Source of the DNA: Entamoeba histolytica HM-1:IMSS
Lineage: Eukaryota; Evosea; Mastigamoebida; Endamoebidae
Direction of reading: 5' to 3'
DNA length: 37,539 bases
Assembly: GCF_000208925.1 (NCBI RefSeq)
Contig: NW_001915019.1
Span: 1 to 37,539, forward strand
The position numbers were made by a program, and so were the translations under genes. This document shows positions 19,113 to 30,500 of this stretch, one piece after another. A model generated the notes under the pieces. The model did no database searches, had not been told where the DNA came from, and saw only the letters and a program-made list of their open reading frames with translations. Positions within the stretch are counted from its first letter, which is position 1; the number at the start of each line of letters is the position of its first letter.

Positions 19113-21503
19113 ATGCTCGTTAGGAAAAAAGTAACTCAAAAGAATTGGAACCTTTATATTCGTTGTGAAGTTGTTGCTTTATTAGATGATGAAAAAAATC
19201 TTAAAAGATATAAAGTTGAAGAACAACAAGAAAAAAAACAATTTATATTATATTTGGATGATTTATGGTATGAAACTTCACTTAAAGTAGGTGATTTTAT
19301 TCATCTCATTTTTTTAGAAGAAAGAACAAAAAATTCTCTTCCAAACCCTTTTATTCTTAATAACAGAACACCTATACTTCTTATTCAAAATCCTGATTAT
19401 TTAATTAATACTACTAGCACTGTAAGTAGCACTTGGTGTAATAGACAAACAGTTATTAAAAATTATCTTTTTCTTGATGATTATTATGAAGCAACAACTT
19501 TAGGAACAATAATTCATGGAACAATTCAACATATTCTCATTACTAATCCACCTGAATTTAATAAAACAATATTTAAATCAATGATAGAAGAATTAAGTGA
19601 AGAGTTATTAACAAAAGTTTATGTATTAGGAATTACAAGAAAAGAATTTATTGATCATGCTATGGAATTTTATGATACTGTGAATAACTGGTATCAATGT
19701 TGGAAAACAAAAACTATTAAAACAAATCTTAACCGTGAAATACACTTCTCAGAATTTATTGCTTCTGAACCTCAAATTCAATCTCAAATTTTTGGTTTTA
19801 AAGGTGCAATTGATATTTTGTTGAATGACTCGGAAGGTGAAATTATTGTTGAAATGAAAACAGGAAAACAAAAAGAAGAAAACTTCGGACAAATCGCTTA
19901 TTATTTCCTTCTTCTTAGTGGATTCCTTCAAAAACCTCACCACCAATTTAGAGGATTATTAAACTATGTTCATCGTCAAAACAATAACTTTGTTCAAGTT
20001 GTTCCAACAGTTCCACAATTAGTTGCTATTACTCAATTAAGAAATTCACTTGCAGTATATTCAAAGAATATGACAATACCAAATGAGGATGAATGTATAA
20101 GAAGAGAGATTTCATGTAAATATTGCCAAATAACAGAACATTGTGGTTTAATTTGTGAAAATGATGGAATAAATTATAATAAAAGTGCCATTCAACATCT
20201 TAATTCATTAGAAAAAGCATTTTACTTTAAATATTTAAATGATGTTCGTTTAGAAATGAAACGAATTGAAACAGAAAATCAAAAGAGATGGTTATTTCCA
20301 AATGAAGTTAAGTCAATTGGAAGAAGAATGAAATTGATAAAAAGTGAATGTACAATGAAATTTCCTGATTATTACATTTATACATTTGAAGGAGAATGTG
20401 TTTATGATGAGTCACTTATCTGTGTTTCAACAGAAGATGGAAAAATAAATATAATTAAAGGTTATATGTTACCATTTGAAGATAATGATATTATTAGTGA
20501 AGAAAAAATCACAGATTGTGATCAACAGAATACTAATCAAAGTACAATCTTTGAAGAACAAGGAATTGAACAACTTCAAGAAATTCGATTAAAAAGAGTT
20601 AAAATAAAAACACCTCAAAGAATTATTGTTTCTACTTTATCTTTATTTAAACTAGATAAATTTTCTGGAACAAATGCATTACAAGTTATTATGACAACAG
20701 TTGGTAAATTAATGAGAAATGATGATGATATGAAACGAATTCGAGATTTTGTTATTAATTCTAAACCATGCCCTGTAATTAATTTTAATTTAGACTTAAG
20801 TCAAACTCAAAATATTGATGATATTCATAGTGAAGAAGAAAATAATGGTGATGATGATCTTGATTGGATTCTTGATAAATTAAATATTTCAGAACAAACT
20901 TTAATTCAAAAACAAATAAGTGAAAAAGATGACTTCTTATTAAATTCCCTTTCTTCTTCACAAGAAATTACACCAATAACTGGATTATCTTCAAATATGA
21001 TTCTTTCAACAATTGAAACATTCTGTTCAAAAACACAACAAAGAGTATTTGTTACTGCTTCAAATCAAACAGTATTAGATAAATTATATGATGTTTTACC
21101 TAAAGAAAAAACACTAAGACTCTCTACAATAAATGATTTACTTCATATAAACCCTGTTATAGAAACTGTTATTAATGAACATCCAATAGTTCTTGGGTCA
21201 TTTCGTGAGTCTTCAAAGAAAATAACTCAAGCCATGTCATTTGATATTGCTATAATTGCAGATGCAATCAATGTTAATGTTGTACAGTCATTAAATGTAT
21301 TTTATTTAACAAAAACTGTATGGTTATTTGAAGGAGAAAAAATATCTCATTTAAATGAAACCTCACAAATAGAAAATCAGAGTATTTTTTCATTGATGAG
21401 TAGAACAAGTCAATATTCAATGTCAACATTATTAGATAAAGAATATCAACTAAAACAAATAATAGACATAGAAGATTTAGGAGATATTGATGACTTTCTT
21501 TAA
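19113..21503 (+). CDS. Dna2-like nuclease with degenerate helicase domain, 796 aa
   Basis: The N-terminal half is a clear Dna2-type RecB-family nuclease. It has C109 (WCNRQTVI), a G..H motif with H135 (GTIIHGTIQ), GFKGAIDIL with D234, IVEMKTGK with E247 and K249, QIAYYFLLL, and C335-x2-C338-x5-C344, which with C109 fits the 4Fe-4S cluster of Dna2/AddB nucleases. Dna2 normally continues into an SF1 helicase and processes flaps and resected ends. Here the helicase half is shortened and decayed: the P-loop position (about residue 623) reads TGLSSNMIL rather than GxxGxGKT, and the Walker B position (about 712) reads IIADAIN rather than DEAS. The protein ends soon after. The nuclease is predicted active and the ATPase not. 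A frame two codons longer begins with GTG; the ATG at 19113 is the start. Confidence 0.85.
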   Translation: MLVRKKVTQKNWNLYIRCEVVALLDDEKNLKRYKVEEQQEKKQFILYLDDLWYETSLKVGDFIHLIFLEERTKNSLPNPFILNNRTPILLIQNPDYLINTTSTVSSTWCNRQTVIKNYLFLDDYYEATTLGTIIHGTIQHILITNPPEFNKTIFKSMIEELSEELLTKVYVLGITRKEFIDHAMEFYDTVNNWYQCWKTKTIKTNLNREIHFSEFIASEPQIQSQIFGFKGAIDILLNDSEGEIIVEMKTGKQKEENFGQIAYYFLLLSGFLQKPHHQFRGLLNYVHRQNNNFVQVVPTVPQLVAITQLRNSLAVYSKNMTIPNEDECIRREISCKYCQITEHCGLICENDGINYNKSAIQHLNSLEKAFYFKYLNDVRLEMKRIETENQKRWLFPNEVKSIGRRMKLIKSECTMKFPDYYIYTFEGECVYDESLICVSTEDGKINIIKGYMLPFEDNDIISEEKITDCDQQNTNQSTIFEEQGIEQLQEIRLKRVKIKTPQRIIVSTLSLFKLDKFSGTNALQVIMTTVGKLMRNDDDMKRIRDFVINSKPCPVINFNLDLSQTQNIDDIHSEEENNGDDDLDWILDKLNISEQTLIQKQISEKDDFLLNSLSSSQEITPITGLSSNMILSTIETFCSKTQQRVFVTASNQTVLDKLYDVLPKEKTLRLSTINDLLHINPVIETVINEHPIVLGSFRESSKKITQAMSFDIAIIADAINVNVVQSLNVFYLTKTVWLFEGEKISHLNETSQIENQSIFSLMSRTSQYSMSTLLDKEYQLKQIIDIEDLGDIDDFL

Positions 21504-21699
21504 TCAAAATTTTTTTATTTCAATTTATGACTAATTTTAACTCATAAAAAATACTTGAAAATCACTTAAAGAAAAAAGTAAAATACTATAAAGAAATTAT
21601 AAAATAATACTTCTTTATTATTAAAACTCAACTTCATTTTTTCAAAAATAACTCTTTCAAACAAATAAAACTAATAAAAATTATTCTTATTGTGTCATT

Positions 21700-22611
21700 A
21701 TGCCTAAATTCCTTGATTATTTCAAGAACCATGGTTCTCATAAATTTTCATTCCAAATTATGACAGTTATCTCAGTATTCTGTTTTATACTCTCTCTTAT
21801 TGCATTTATATATCAATTTGTATTCTTTGGAGAGTCAGATATAGATAAGGGACTTTATGTTTGTTATTCTTTTTTTTACTTTCTTCTCTTTTTATTTCTT
21901 TATAATAATCAATTTTAGATGAATTTAACTTCATCACCAATGAATGGTACTTGTTCTTCTGAACCATTTGATTCAAATACTCCACTTGATTTTACATATA
22001 AAACAGAACAAGGAGAATATAGTTTTACTTGTATGTATCCATTATTTTTCCAAGTTATTGCACATCTTGCAGTAATCTTTTTAGTTACAACTCTTTCAGT
22101 AGGGTCATATGTTTTTGGTTTAATACTTGTTCAACAAAAAGGATTAATTTTTGATATTGGATATGGTATTGCATCAATTGGAATGGCAATTGTTGGTGTT
22201 ACAGAAGTTTGTTTAGCAATTAGTTCAAATAATTTTTGTAAAAATGACTTGTTAAGTCAAGTTGATTTTTCATTAAGTCAAATACAACCTACAGGAATTA
22301 CCTGTCATTTCCAACATTATATCGCATTTGGAATATATCAGGTAATTATTGGTGTTATTACATTCCTCCATTCTATTTCAGTTGGATATTTCTATATGCG
22401 TTATCGTAAACAAAAAGTTGAAGAAAGAAAACAAAATGCTAAACCATATGAAGACCTTAAATTTGATGATTATGGTAAAGTTGTTAGTAAAAACTTTGAT
22501 GAAGATGGAAGCCAACCAATTGAACTTACTCAACCACTTGGTTCTCATGTAGGTACTGAAGAAACACCTGCAAATGATTCTAGAACAGAACATGCTATTT
22601 TAGCTGATTAA
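21700..22611 (+). CDS. Four-TM membrane protein, 283 aa, one intron
   Basis: Two open frames join across a 60-nt intron: exons 21700-21858 and 21919-22611. The product has four hydrophobic helices at about 18-43, 97-124, 129-154 and 187-212. A 53-residue loop between TM1 and TM2 contains Cys and an NLT glycosylation site at 55-57; a shorter Cys-containing loop lies between TM3 and TM4. The charged cytoplasmic tail is about 70 residues. The topology recalls MARVEL/claudin/tetraspanin-like proteins, but I see no diagnostic motif and assign no family. Without splicing, the first exon would end after 72 codons at the intron's own TAG. It converges with the LIM gene, 86 bp apart. Confidence 0.8.
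21859..21918 (+). other. Intron of the four-TM gene (60 nt)
   Basis: Donor GTTTGTTATTC, pyrimidine-rich interior, acceptor TTTTAG. Phase 0 and length divisible by three, so only the terminal TAG stops an unspliced message from being read through; retention would give a truncated single-TM protein. Confidence 0.85.
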
Positions 22612-22697
22612 CTCAATTATTGGTATTATTGATAATATTTTCTCTTTTATTTATAAAAAACGTTTAAAATTGAAAAGAAAAAAAATATTTTATTCTT

Positions 22698-23237
22698 TCA
22701 TTTCTTCTCTAATTTGGAAATGACAGCTTCAAGACGTGCAAAAACATTATCAACTTGTTCATTTTTAATTGGTTCACTTGAACTAATTCCACAATTCTCT
22801 AATTTTGAAACAATTCCTTCCATTTTATCAAGAGTCTTTAAAATACTATCAATTTGATTCTTAATTTCAGGTGAAAAAGTAATTTCTTTCTTTACTTCAA
22901 CTGGTTTTGTTTCTTCTTTCTTTTCTTCAACTGGTTTTGGTTTTTCGGTTTTCTTTTCAACATGTTTTTGTTCAACGTGATGTTCTTCATCTTTCTTTTC
23001 CCAATCAGCACTATGTTTACTATAACCAAAACCTTCATCATAATTACCTTTTTCTCTGAACATTTGTTGGAAATGAACTTTACAATAATAAACTCCATGA
23101 TTCTTTGCAAAATTAGCACCATTTAAAATTTTCTTACAGACACTACATCTAAAACAATTCTTATGCATAGTAATACCTTCTATTTTAATGGCTTCCATTT
23201 GATAAGCCTTTTTACCACATACAGGACAAGTTGACAT
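22698..23237 (-). CDS. Single LIM domain protein with C-terminal coiled coil, 179 aa
   Basis: An N-terminal LIM domain has all eight zinc ligands in canonical spacing: C4-x2-C7-x17-H25-x2-C28-x2-C31-x2-C34-x17-C52-x2-H55. A Lys/Glu/Pro/Val-rich linker (about 95-125, PVEEKKEE-like repeats) follows, then a C-terminal helical region (about 128-179, IKNQIDSILKTLDKMEGIV and VDNVFARLEAVISKLEKK) that can form a coiled coil. LIM domains are protein-interaction zinc modules, often cytoskeletal; Entamoeba has several short LIM proteins linked to actin and membrane. Partner and location are not readable from the sequence. ATG at 23237 lies four residues before the first zinc ligand. Confidence 0.9.
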   Translation of the reverse strand: MSTCPVCGKKAYQMEAIKIEGITMHKNCFRCSVCKKILNGANFAKNHGVYYCKVHFQQMFREKGNYDEGFGYSKHSADWEKKDEEHHVEQKHVEKKTEKPKPVEEKKEETKPVEVKKEITFSPEIKNQIDSILKTLDKMEGIVSKLENCGISSSEPIKNEQVDNVFARLEAVISKLEKK

Positions 23238-23450
23238 CTTTATTTTGTTATTGAGATTTTCTCCTTTTTTTTTTAAGTTTATCTCGACGTTAAAATTGAA
23301 CTATTTTTATTTCTTTTTGAATAGATTAATAAAATATAGTTTACTTTATTATTGTTTATTATTTATTTGAAAAAATCTTTTCTTTTTTTTTTTCAAAGAA
23401 AAGAAGATTATGAAAATAAAATTCTAATGAAAAGACACAATAATAAATAA

Positions 23451-24541
23451 TCATTGATATAATTCAGAACAAAACAATAAATATTGGAGAAGTACTCCAT
23501 TTATTTTTAAAGAAGGAGAGAAGCAAATTAATAAATTTTTTTCTGTCATTTTGTTCATTTGTGAAAGTTCAAGAATTTTTATCATTAATTCATTTAATAA
23601 CTAACTTAATGAATATTTAATATGACAAAGAATGTATTGTCAAAAACAAACTGATAAAATAGTAAACACAGGAAGAGAAAGACAATGAACCTCTTCTTTT
23701 AATATTTGAATTGTTTCACTTCGAGACGTATTTTGAATTCTTTCAACCATTTTATGCATATTTGTTTGAGGTATTAATCCATGTGGTAATGAACGAAAGA
23801 AGTATTTTAGTAAATTAGAAATTGAATGAATTGAATATTTTGGAAAGATAATTTCTTCTCCTTTATTTACTAATTCTCTTATTTCTTCCATTTCAGATGA
23901 ATCACCTGATAATCTAAAAAGTCCTTCTGTTTCTGTAATCATTGCTAAATATTTAATTGATTTATAAACAAAATCAGGAACTTGTAATCTTTTTGGGTCA
24001 TAAAAATGAGCTAACATTATAATTTGAATCGAATTTCCAAATAAAGGTAAATATGTTATTTGTAATACACTTGAATTAGACTTCAATTGGTTTGTTTCAA
24101 TTAAAGATTGAAATGAAACATTACATTGTTTTATTAATATTCGTGTTGCAACCCTGAGGAAGAATTTATTCTTATTAATCTATTATAATTATTATTATAT
24201 TGTTTATTTTTATTTAATTAAATAATAACTAAGATACAAACAAGACATAATACTGGAACTCCATACACTCCTGTTAACATTATTGTATCATCGTTTTCTG
24301 TTGATTGAATTGATGAAATAATAGGAATAACAAAATCTACTACCCCTTTATTATTTTTGTCATAAAAAATAAAATGTCCATTAAAAATTGAAACACAATA
24401 TTCTTTATCTTCATCATGCCATTTCATGTTTTTATTATCATATGATAAATTCATACATTCACATAAAATAGGTTCTTTCTCTTTTCTTTTATTGAAGAGT
24501 AATTCTAATTGTTTTGTGATTTTGTGGTTAGAAGAAATCAT
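23451..24541 (-). CDS. PH-RhoGAP protein, 325 aa, three exons
   Basis: Splicing assembles exons 24242-24541, 23652-24179 and 23451-23600 (300, 528 and 150 nt, all phase 0) into 325 residues plus stop. Residues about 20-125 look like a PH domain (CECMNLSYDNKNMKWH, YCVSIFNGHFIFYDK, FFLRVATRILIKQ). Residues about 145-325 are a RhoGAP domain with the catalytic arginine R189 in TEGLFRLSG, LLKYFFRSLPHGLIP, and the exon-3 helix LLNELMIKILELSQ leading to LLICFSPSL. RhoGAPs speed GTP hydrolysis on Rho/Rac proteins; the PH domain suggests membrane recruitment. The gene is divergent from the Yak1-type kinase (438 bp between start codons). Alternative acceptor for intron 1 at 24154 would not preserve the frame. 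Confidence 0.85.
23601..23651 (-). other. Intron 2 of the PH-RhoGAP gene (51 nt)
   Basis: Donor GTTTGT after codon TCA, acceptor GTTAG before TTATTAAATG. Removing it joins PVFTILS to LLNELMIKIL, the expected continuity of a RhoGAP helix. Confidence 0.8.
24180..24241 (-). other. Intron 1 of the PH-RhoGAP gene (62 nt)
   Basis: Donor GTTTGT following ...GVPVLCL, acceptor AATAG before ATTAATAAG. Phase 0; the join continues the PH domain into FFLRVATRILIKQ. Confidence 0.75.
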
Positions 24542-24979
24542 GGTGTTTCTGTCTGTAATTCTCTAATTTTATCTATTCTTCTTTTTTTTTAGTTTTTCTG
24601 TAATTCCTTCATTTTGTTTTTCTAAATAACAGTTTTCGAATTTTTTTTATTATAATGGATTTTGAAGTGATGATGAAAAAAAAATATTATCTCGTTAATG
24701 ATTTAACAAATCATTCCTTAACTTATGATTATATTTAGAAGGGAAAAACAAAACCAACTTACATGTTTTGGTGAAATAAAAATAATGATTCTTCATAATT
24801 AATATGAAAAGGATTGAGATTTCTTGTGCATCTTCTCAAGTAGGAACATTCTTCCAATACATAATTTAAAAATAATTCATTTTCAGGTTGAAGATTTAAT
24901 GAAATAGTAAAAAAATAGTTTCTTTTTAGTATTCTCTAATAAAAGAACAAAAATTGAATTTATTCATCTAAAGAAGTTA
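24542..24979. promoter_or_regulatory. Divergent intergenic region between PH-RhoGAP and Yak1-type kinase
   Basis: 438 bp of AT-rich sequence between two divergent start codons, with poly-T and poly-A runs. It must contain both promoters; I see no unambiguous GTATTTAAA-type TATA element or GAAC element. Confidence 0.4.
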
Positions 24980-27398
24980 ATGAGTAGCCTATTTGTTTCT
25001 GTTACCATCACCCCATGTGCTCCAATGGCTCGTGTTGAAGGGGTTATTAAAAAAATGACCATTGGATATTCAAATACTATGCAACATTGTCATAAAACAA
25101 ACAATCAAATATTAACACAACCAAGTATACCAATGAGTAATTATGGTCTTGATAATGAAACAGGAGATTTGATTATTAGGACAGATGATATTATTGGGTC
25201 AGCAACTTCAATGGAAGGAATCCAGTTTTCTATGGATCAAAAATCATTAACACGATATAGAGTTATCCAATTACTTGGTCAAGGAACATTTGGTCAAGTT
25301 GTTAAATGTATTGATTTAAGTACAAACAAGTATGTAGCTATTAAGGTTTTAAAAAATAAACCAGCGTATTTTAAACAGTCGTTGATTGAAGTAACAGTTC
25401 TTCATTTCGTTTGTAACTTTTTGTCTCTATTTTTAATTATACGAAGTTAGAATTTGAAAATTATAAAACGAGAAATATTCATTATATAGTTAAATGATTA
25501 TTATGATAAATCTCCACATAGTAGAATATTAAAAATGTTGGATTATTTTATGTATTATGGTCATATTTGTATAGTCACTGAAATGCTTGGGTTTGTCTCA
25601 TTCTTTTTTTATATTTCAAATCACAATAAATTCTTTCATTTGTTTTGGTTTCTATTCATACCAAAGTGATGATAAGATATGATGAAATAAAAAACTGATA
25701 AGAGATAGCCTTGATTTATATGAGTTGATGAGAAGAAATAGAAATCATGGCTTTTCTATCCAGACAATTCGTAAGTTTGTTCAACAAATTTTGAGAGCAT
25801 TACTTGTATTGTCTAAAGGTAATATTGTTCATTGTGACATTAAGCCTGAAAATGTTTTATTAGTTGGACAAACATCAAAAGTTAAACTGATAGATTTTGG
25901 ATCTGCTTGTTTTGAAAATTATACATTATATTCTTACATCCAATCTAGACATTATAGAGCACCTGAAATTGTATTAGGACTTCCATATTCATGTGCAATT
26001 GATATGTGGTCAGTTGGATGTATGACAGCAGAGTTTTTCTTAGGTTATCCTCTTTTTGGAGCAACAAGTGAATATAACTTACTATTTAAAATGATTGAAA
26101 TGCTTGGAACACCACCAATAGAAATGCTTGAAAGAGGAACTAAAACACATAAATTCTTTTATAATGAAGAAGGGACATATTTATTCAAAGAACAATTTGA
26201 GTATGAATATGAAAATAATTGTAAAATCCCACCAAACAAAAGTTATTTCAAGTATAAAACATTAAAAGAATTAATTTCATTAAATCAAATGAGGGTTTCA
26301 AACGCTGAACCAGTATCAGCAGATAATGTTAGAGATTCTCTTTATGATTTCTTAAAACGGTGTTTGGCATATGATCCTAAAGAACGATTAACACCTGACC
26401 AAGCACTTAATCATCCATTTATTACAGATAGACCACTTGAAGAATATATTCTACCACCTCGACTATATCCATATGTAGAATATGGTAAAACTGTTACTTT
26501 AGAACAAGATGAATTTATTAACATTATGTTAAAGGAAATTCCAGAGTTAAGATACATCCGTGGATGTTATAATACTCAACAATACTTTAAAATATATAAG
26601 ACAGCTCTTGATCATGGACATGTAGTGAATATATTAGCTGATTCCCCATTACGTGGAACAATTACACCACCTTCACTTTCATCAGTCTTTATTCCACTTC
26701 CAGATCCTAGTCTGGACTATGTCCATCGGCAACAAGCATTACCAAGACATTTTCTTGCAACTTCTGTTAAAGTTGATCAACCAACATCACGTTTTCAAAC
26801 ACCAGTTAAAACAGAGAGTAAAGAAGAGACTGGAACTGGGTTACTAAAGTCTAATCCAAGAAGAATTGTACCAATATTACACGATGACAAAAAGAAAGGT
26901 GTTTCATTACCTACGTCATTAGAATCATCACCTGGAAAAACAACAAGTTGTGTGTCTAAACTACATAAATTAATGAAAATGGAAGAAAAGATAGAGAAAG
27001 AACGAGAAAAACAACTTGAAAAGGAAAGAAAGAAAGAGGAAAAACAAAGAAAAAAAGAAGAAAAGAAAGCAGGTAAAGCACATAGTCGAGGAAGTAGTAA
27101 AGAACAATCTATTGAAAGGACAGAAGAAAAACCAAAAAATTTAATCACATCAACAAAAATTACAAGAAATTCTAGTAATATAAATTTAACAGGAAGTTTT
27201 AAAGATATTTATTCAATTGGAAATGTTCATGATGGAACAATTAATGAAGTTACATTAGCAGTACCAAAAAGATCTGACTCTATGGGATCTATTAAAAAGA
27301 AAAAATGGGGATTTTCTTTCTTCCATAGGGAAAAGAAAGACAAAAAAGATTCAGCAAGCCAACAAGACTCTTTCAATTCACATGACTCTGAAATGTAA
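24980..27398 (+). CDS. Yak1-type DYRK family protein kinase, 739 aa, three exons
   Basis: Exons 24980-25408, 25490-25590 and 25709-27398 (429, 101 and 1690 nt) give 740 codons including the stop. The kinase domain (about 93-400) has the glycine loop GQGTFGQV (100-107), catalytic K122 (VAIK), E137, HCDIKPEN with D220 (the HCD form typical of DYRKs), DFG with D240, and the activation loop YSYIQSRHYRAPE with Tyr253 as the expected autophosphorylated residue. GLDLYELMRRN...GFS and GLPYSCAIDMWSVGC match Yak1/YakA-type kinases, which act in stress, growth arrest and differentiation. The C-terminal tail is unusual: a K/E/R coiled-coil segment (about 590-640) and a basic KKKKWGF...FHREKKDKKD end, possibly for membrane or RNA contact. 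Earlier ATGs were not seen; codons 16 and 26 are alternative starts. Confidence 0.9.
25409..25489 (+). other. Intron 1 of the Yak1-type kinase (81 nt)
   Basis: Donor GTTTGTAAC after ...TVLHF; acceptor ATATAG before TTAAATGATTATTATG. Phase 0. A nearer AG (GTTAG at about 25450) would put stops in frame. Confidence 0.85.
25591..25708 (+). other. Intron 2 of the Yak1-type kinase (118 nt)
   Basis: Donor GTTTGTCTC after CTTGG, acceptor GAGATAG before CCTTGATTTA. Phase 2: GG joins C to make Gly177, giving EMLGLDLYEL, the expected DYRK sequence. It is the longest intron in the window. Confidence 0.85.
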
Positions 27399-27588
27399 AA
27401 AAAAATTAAATTTCATTTGTATTCTTTCATTTTCAATTTATTTTTATTAATAATTTAGAATAAGCAAAAAATATATTCAAAATTTTTGTAATAAAAATAA
27501 CAAAAAAATACCAATTTTTTTCAACTTTAAATTAAAAAAACCAACCCAATTCAACTCAAAAAGTTAGAGAATTTTAAAATTTGCTTTT

Positions 27589-30500
27589 TTATTTGAAACT
27601 AGTCATAACTGGTTCACCTGGAATAAGCTTTTCATCTGGAGTCTTAATACTTGTAACAGTTACTTTTTCAAGTTTTAAGACATTTTTAATGTAGGTAATT
27701 TGTGATTCAAGGAATGACACTTCGTTGAATTGAAGAGCAAGATCAAGAGCTTTTAATCCACTCTTTTTAACATTTTCAACAAGCATCATAGCAAATGACA
27801 TAGCTTTCTTAGAATTCTTTTTAATTAATGCATTAAGACATAAACGAGAAGCAAGCTCTTTTTGTGGTGGGAAAGTTGGAACATCATCAACTATAGTGAC
27901 AATTTCCTTTAATACTTTAGCACACTCTAATTGCCAATCTGGAGTAATTGTACCAACCATAATTTCAGCTTCTTTTGGTGGTTCATTAACAATAGCCTTT
28001 TGTCCTTTCTTTGGTTTTGGATGGCAATAAGACTCAACACTAGATCTGAATTTATAGACAATTTTAGCAAGATATTCTGCTTCATTAAGAATTTGTACGT
28101 TTGCTTCTGGAACTTCTGGGAATCTCTCATTCCATAAGAATGTTTTATTACCTAAAAGGTCTCTCCAAACATAATCACAAAAATGTGGAGCAATTGGATA
28201 AAGTAACTTGATTTGAATTTCAATATATTTCTTAAGTAATTGAGCATTCATTGGAATTCCAACTGTTTCACAATAAGCAATATAACTATCACGTGCAAGA
28301 GTTAATTCATAAAATCCTTTATGAAGAGCTTCACGGAATAACATTTTAAGATATGCAGCATCAGTAGCATGAACACTTGCATTAATTTGAGCTTCAAAAG
28401 TCTTATCAGCAAATGTATTTGGTTCATCATTACAACATTTGTTGTCTTTAATTAATTGAAGTGTTTCTTTAATCCATTGAAGTAAGGTATGAAGTCTCAA
28501 CAATCCATTATCTGCAGTTTCTTTTGCAAAATTAGCATCTTCTACACCATCTCCAGCATCAGCAAGACCAATTCTCATTCCATCTGAAGTATATAATTCA
28601 ATACCATCGGTAAGAGATAAGAAATTACCAGTAGACTTAGCCATCTTTTCATTATTAATCAATAAATGTCCATTGGCTCTCATTCCTTTTGGGAATTTGT
28701 CTTCGCCAAACATAGCTGTGTGTGTATAAAGACAGAACAAACAATGATTTGTTAAAAGATCTTTACCTGTTACTCTAACATCAAATGGATACCAATATTC
28801 AAACTCTTGTTTCATTTTAGTTAAAGTCTCTTTTGGAATAGTTGTATTTTCTGGCATTTCTTTTTCAGCAAACAAATAATCCCAAACTTCTGGTGTCATT
28901 TGTTCTGGTGCGATATGTCCAATTCCTTGTTCTGATCCATTTAAATTACCTTGAAGATAATGTGCGATAGTATAATAAGCCATATAAATGGTAGAATCAG
29001 AAAGTGATTCAATAAGATATCTTTTATCCCATGGAATTAATGTTCCAAGTCCAAAGTTTCTACTACAAGCCCATTGATTCATCCAATTTAATCCATGTTT
29101 TAAAGTTTCACGAGTAGAATTATGATATGTTTCCATTTTTTCTACTCTCTTAAGTGTTTCATTTTTCCATTCTTCTTCTCCATATGTAATATACCATTGA
29201 TCACACAATGATACAACACATTCATCTCCACTTCGAGATATTACTGTTGATGTTGGTTCTGAATATACGAAAGCTTCTCCATTTTCAATCATTTCTGCTT
29301 TAATTGGGACTTTAGCGTCTTTAATTTTTTGTCCATTATATTTACCAACAGTCAAAACACCATTATAAAATCCTTGTGTATATACTTTTTCTTTGGCTTG
29401 ATCAAGAAGTTTTCTATCATTTGGTGATTTAATTTTAAGTTCATGACAAGCAGTCTCAGCAGCTCTTCTTCCCATTTCTGGAATCTCACAAATTTCAATA
29501 AGTTCAAATGGCATAACCCATTCATCAGCAACTCCCATTTTCTTTCTATACTCTGGTTTATTTTTAAGTGTATAAACATTCATATAATCATCTGGAGAAT
29601 CAGATGGAACAGAAGTTACAATACCAGTTCCTTTATCTTCTAAAATAGTGGTCATTGGAAGTGTATAAATCTTATCATATGATGTTAATGGTGCTTTAAG
29701 AGCAGTTCCTAATAATTCACTTCCTTTAACACTACCAATTGAAACTGCTTTATAATCTACAGGTGCTTCTTTAAGAAGTTCTTGATAAACTAAATTATTT
29801 CCACATCTTTGGGTACAAACTACAATTTCTCCATTTTTCATTTCAAATAATTTATAATTAATATCTGGATGAATCCAACAATTTGTTTGTCCATACATAG
29901 TTTCTGGTCTCAATGTTCCAGCAATTAAGAAAACTGATTTTCCTTCTTTCATTAATTTATTGATTAACTCACTTTTACTTTCAATTACTTTCATTTTGAT
30001 AGCAACATATTCTTGAGGAATAACTCCTTCTCCACTTGCACGGTCATGGTCAGCACATGGTTGTCCATCAAGTGGTGAATAAATAGTATATCTTTTACCA
30101 AATTGAATTTTACCCATTTCTTTCAATTTAAGGAATTGCCATCTAATAAAACTATCAAAATATGGGTTATGATCAGTAGTAATAAATGATCTTCTCCAAT
30201 CAACTGCAACACCCATAAGCTTAAGATCTTCAACTCCTAATGGTGGGAAATATTGAAGCCAATGAAGTGGATCAACAAATTTAGGAATTTCTGACTCTGG
30301 AATACCATTTGATTTAAGAATATCCCATTGATGTTTACCTCCTTTTTGTTTAGTTTTAGCTTTAGCAGACCTATGTACGTCAAGTGTTTCTACATTTACT
30401 TTTTGTGTTTCAACTGGTTTAGATTCTTGTTCAACTGGGAATACTGGTGGACATCCATACTTTTCTATTTCTGTTTTAAGTTTATCAGCACATGCTTTAA

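Noticed and set aside
21919..22611. Separate 230-aa membrane protein starting at its own ATG
   Set aside because: The upstream frame is in phase across a GTTTGT...TTTTAG intron and supplies the first TM helix; one spliced gene is more likely.
24154..24159. Alternative acceptor CCTCAG for PH-RhoGAP intron 1
   Set aside because: It would shift the frame and lose the FFLRVATRILIKQ end of the PH domain; the acceptor at 24180 keeps phase 0.
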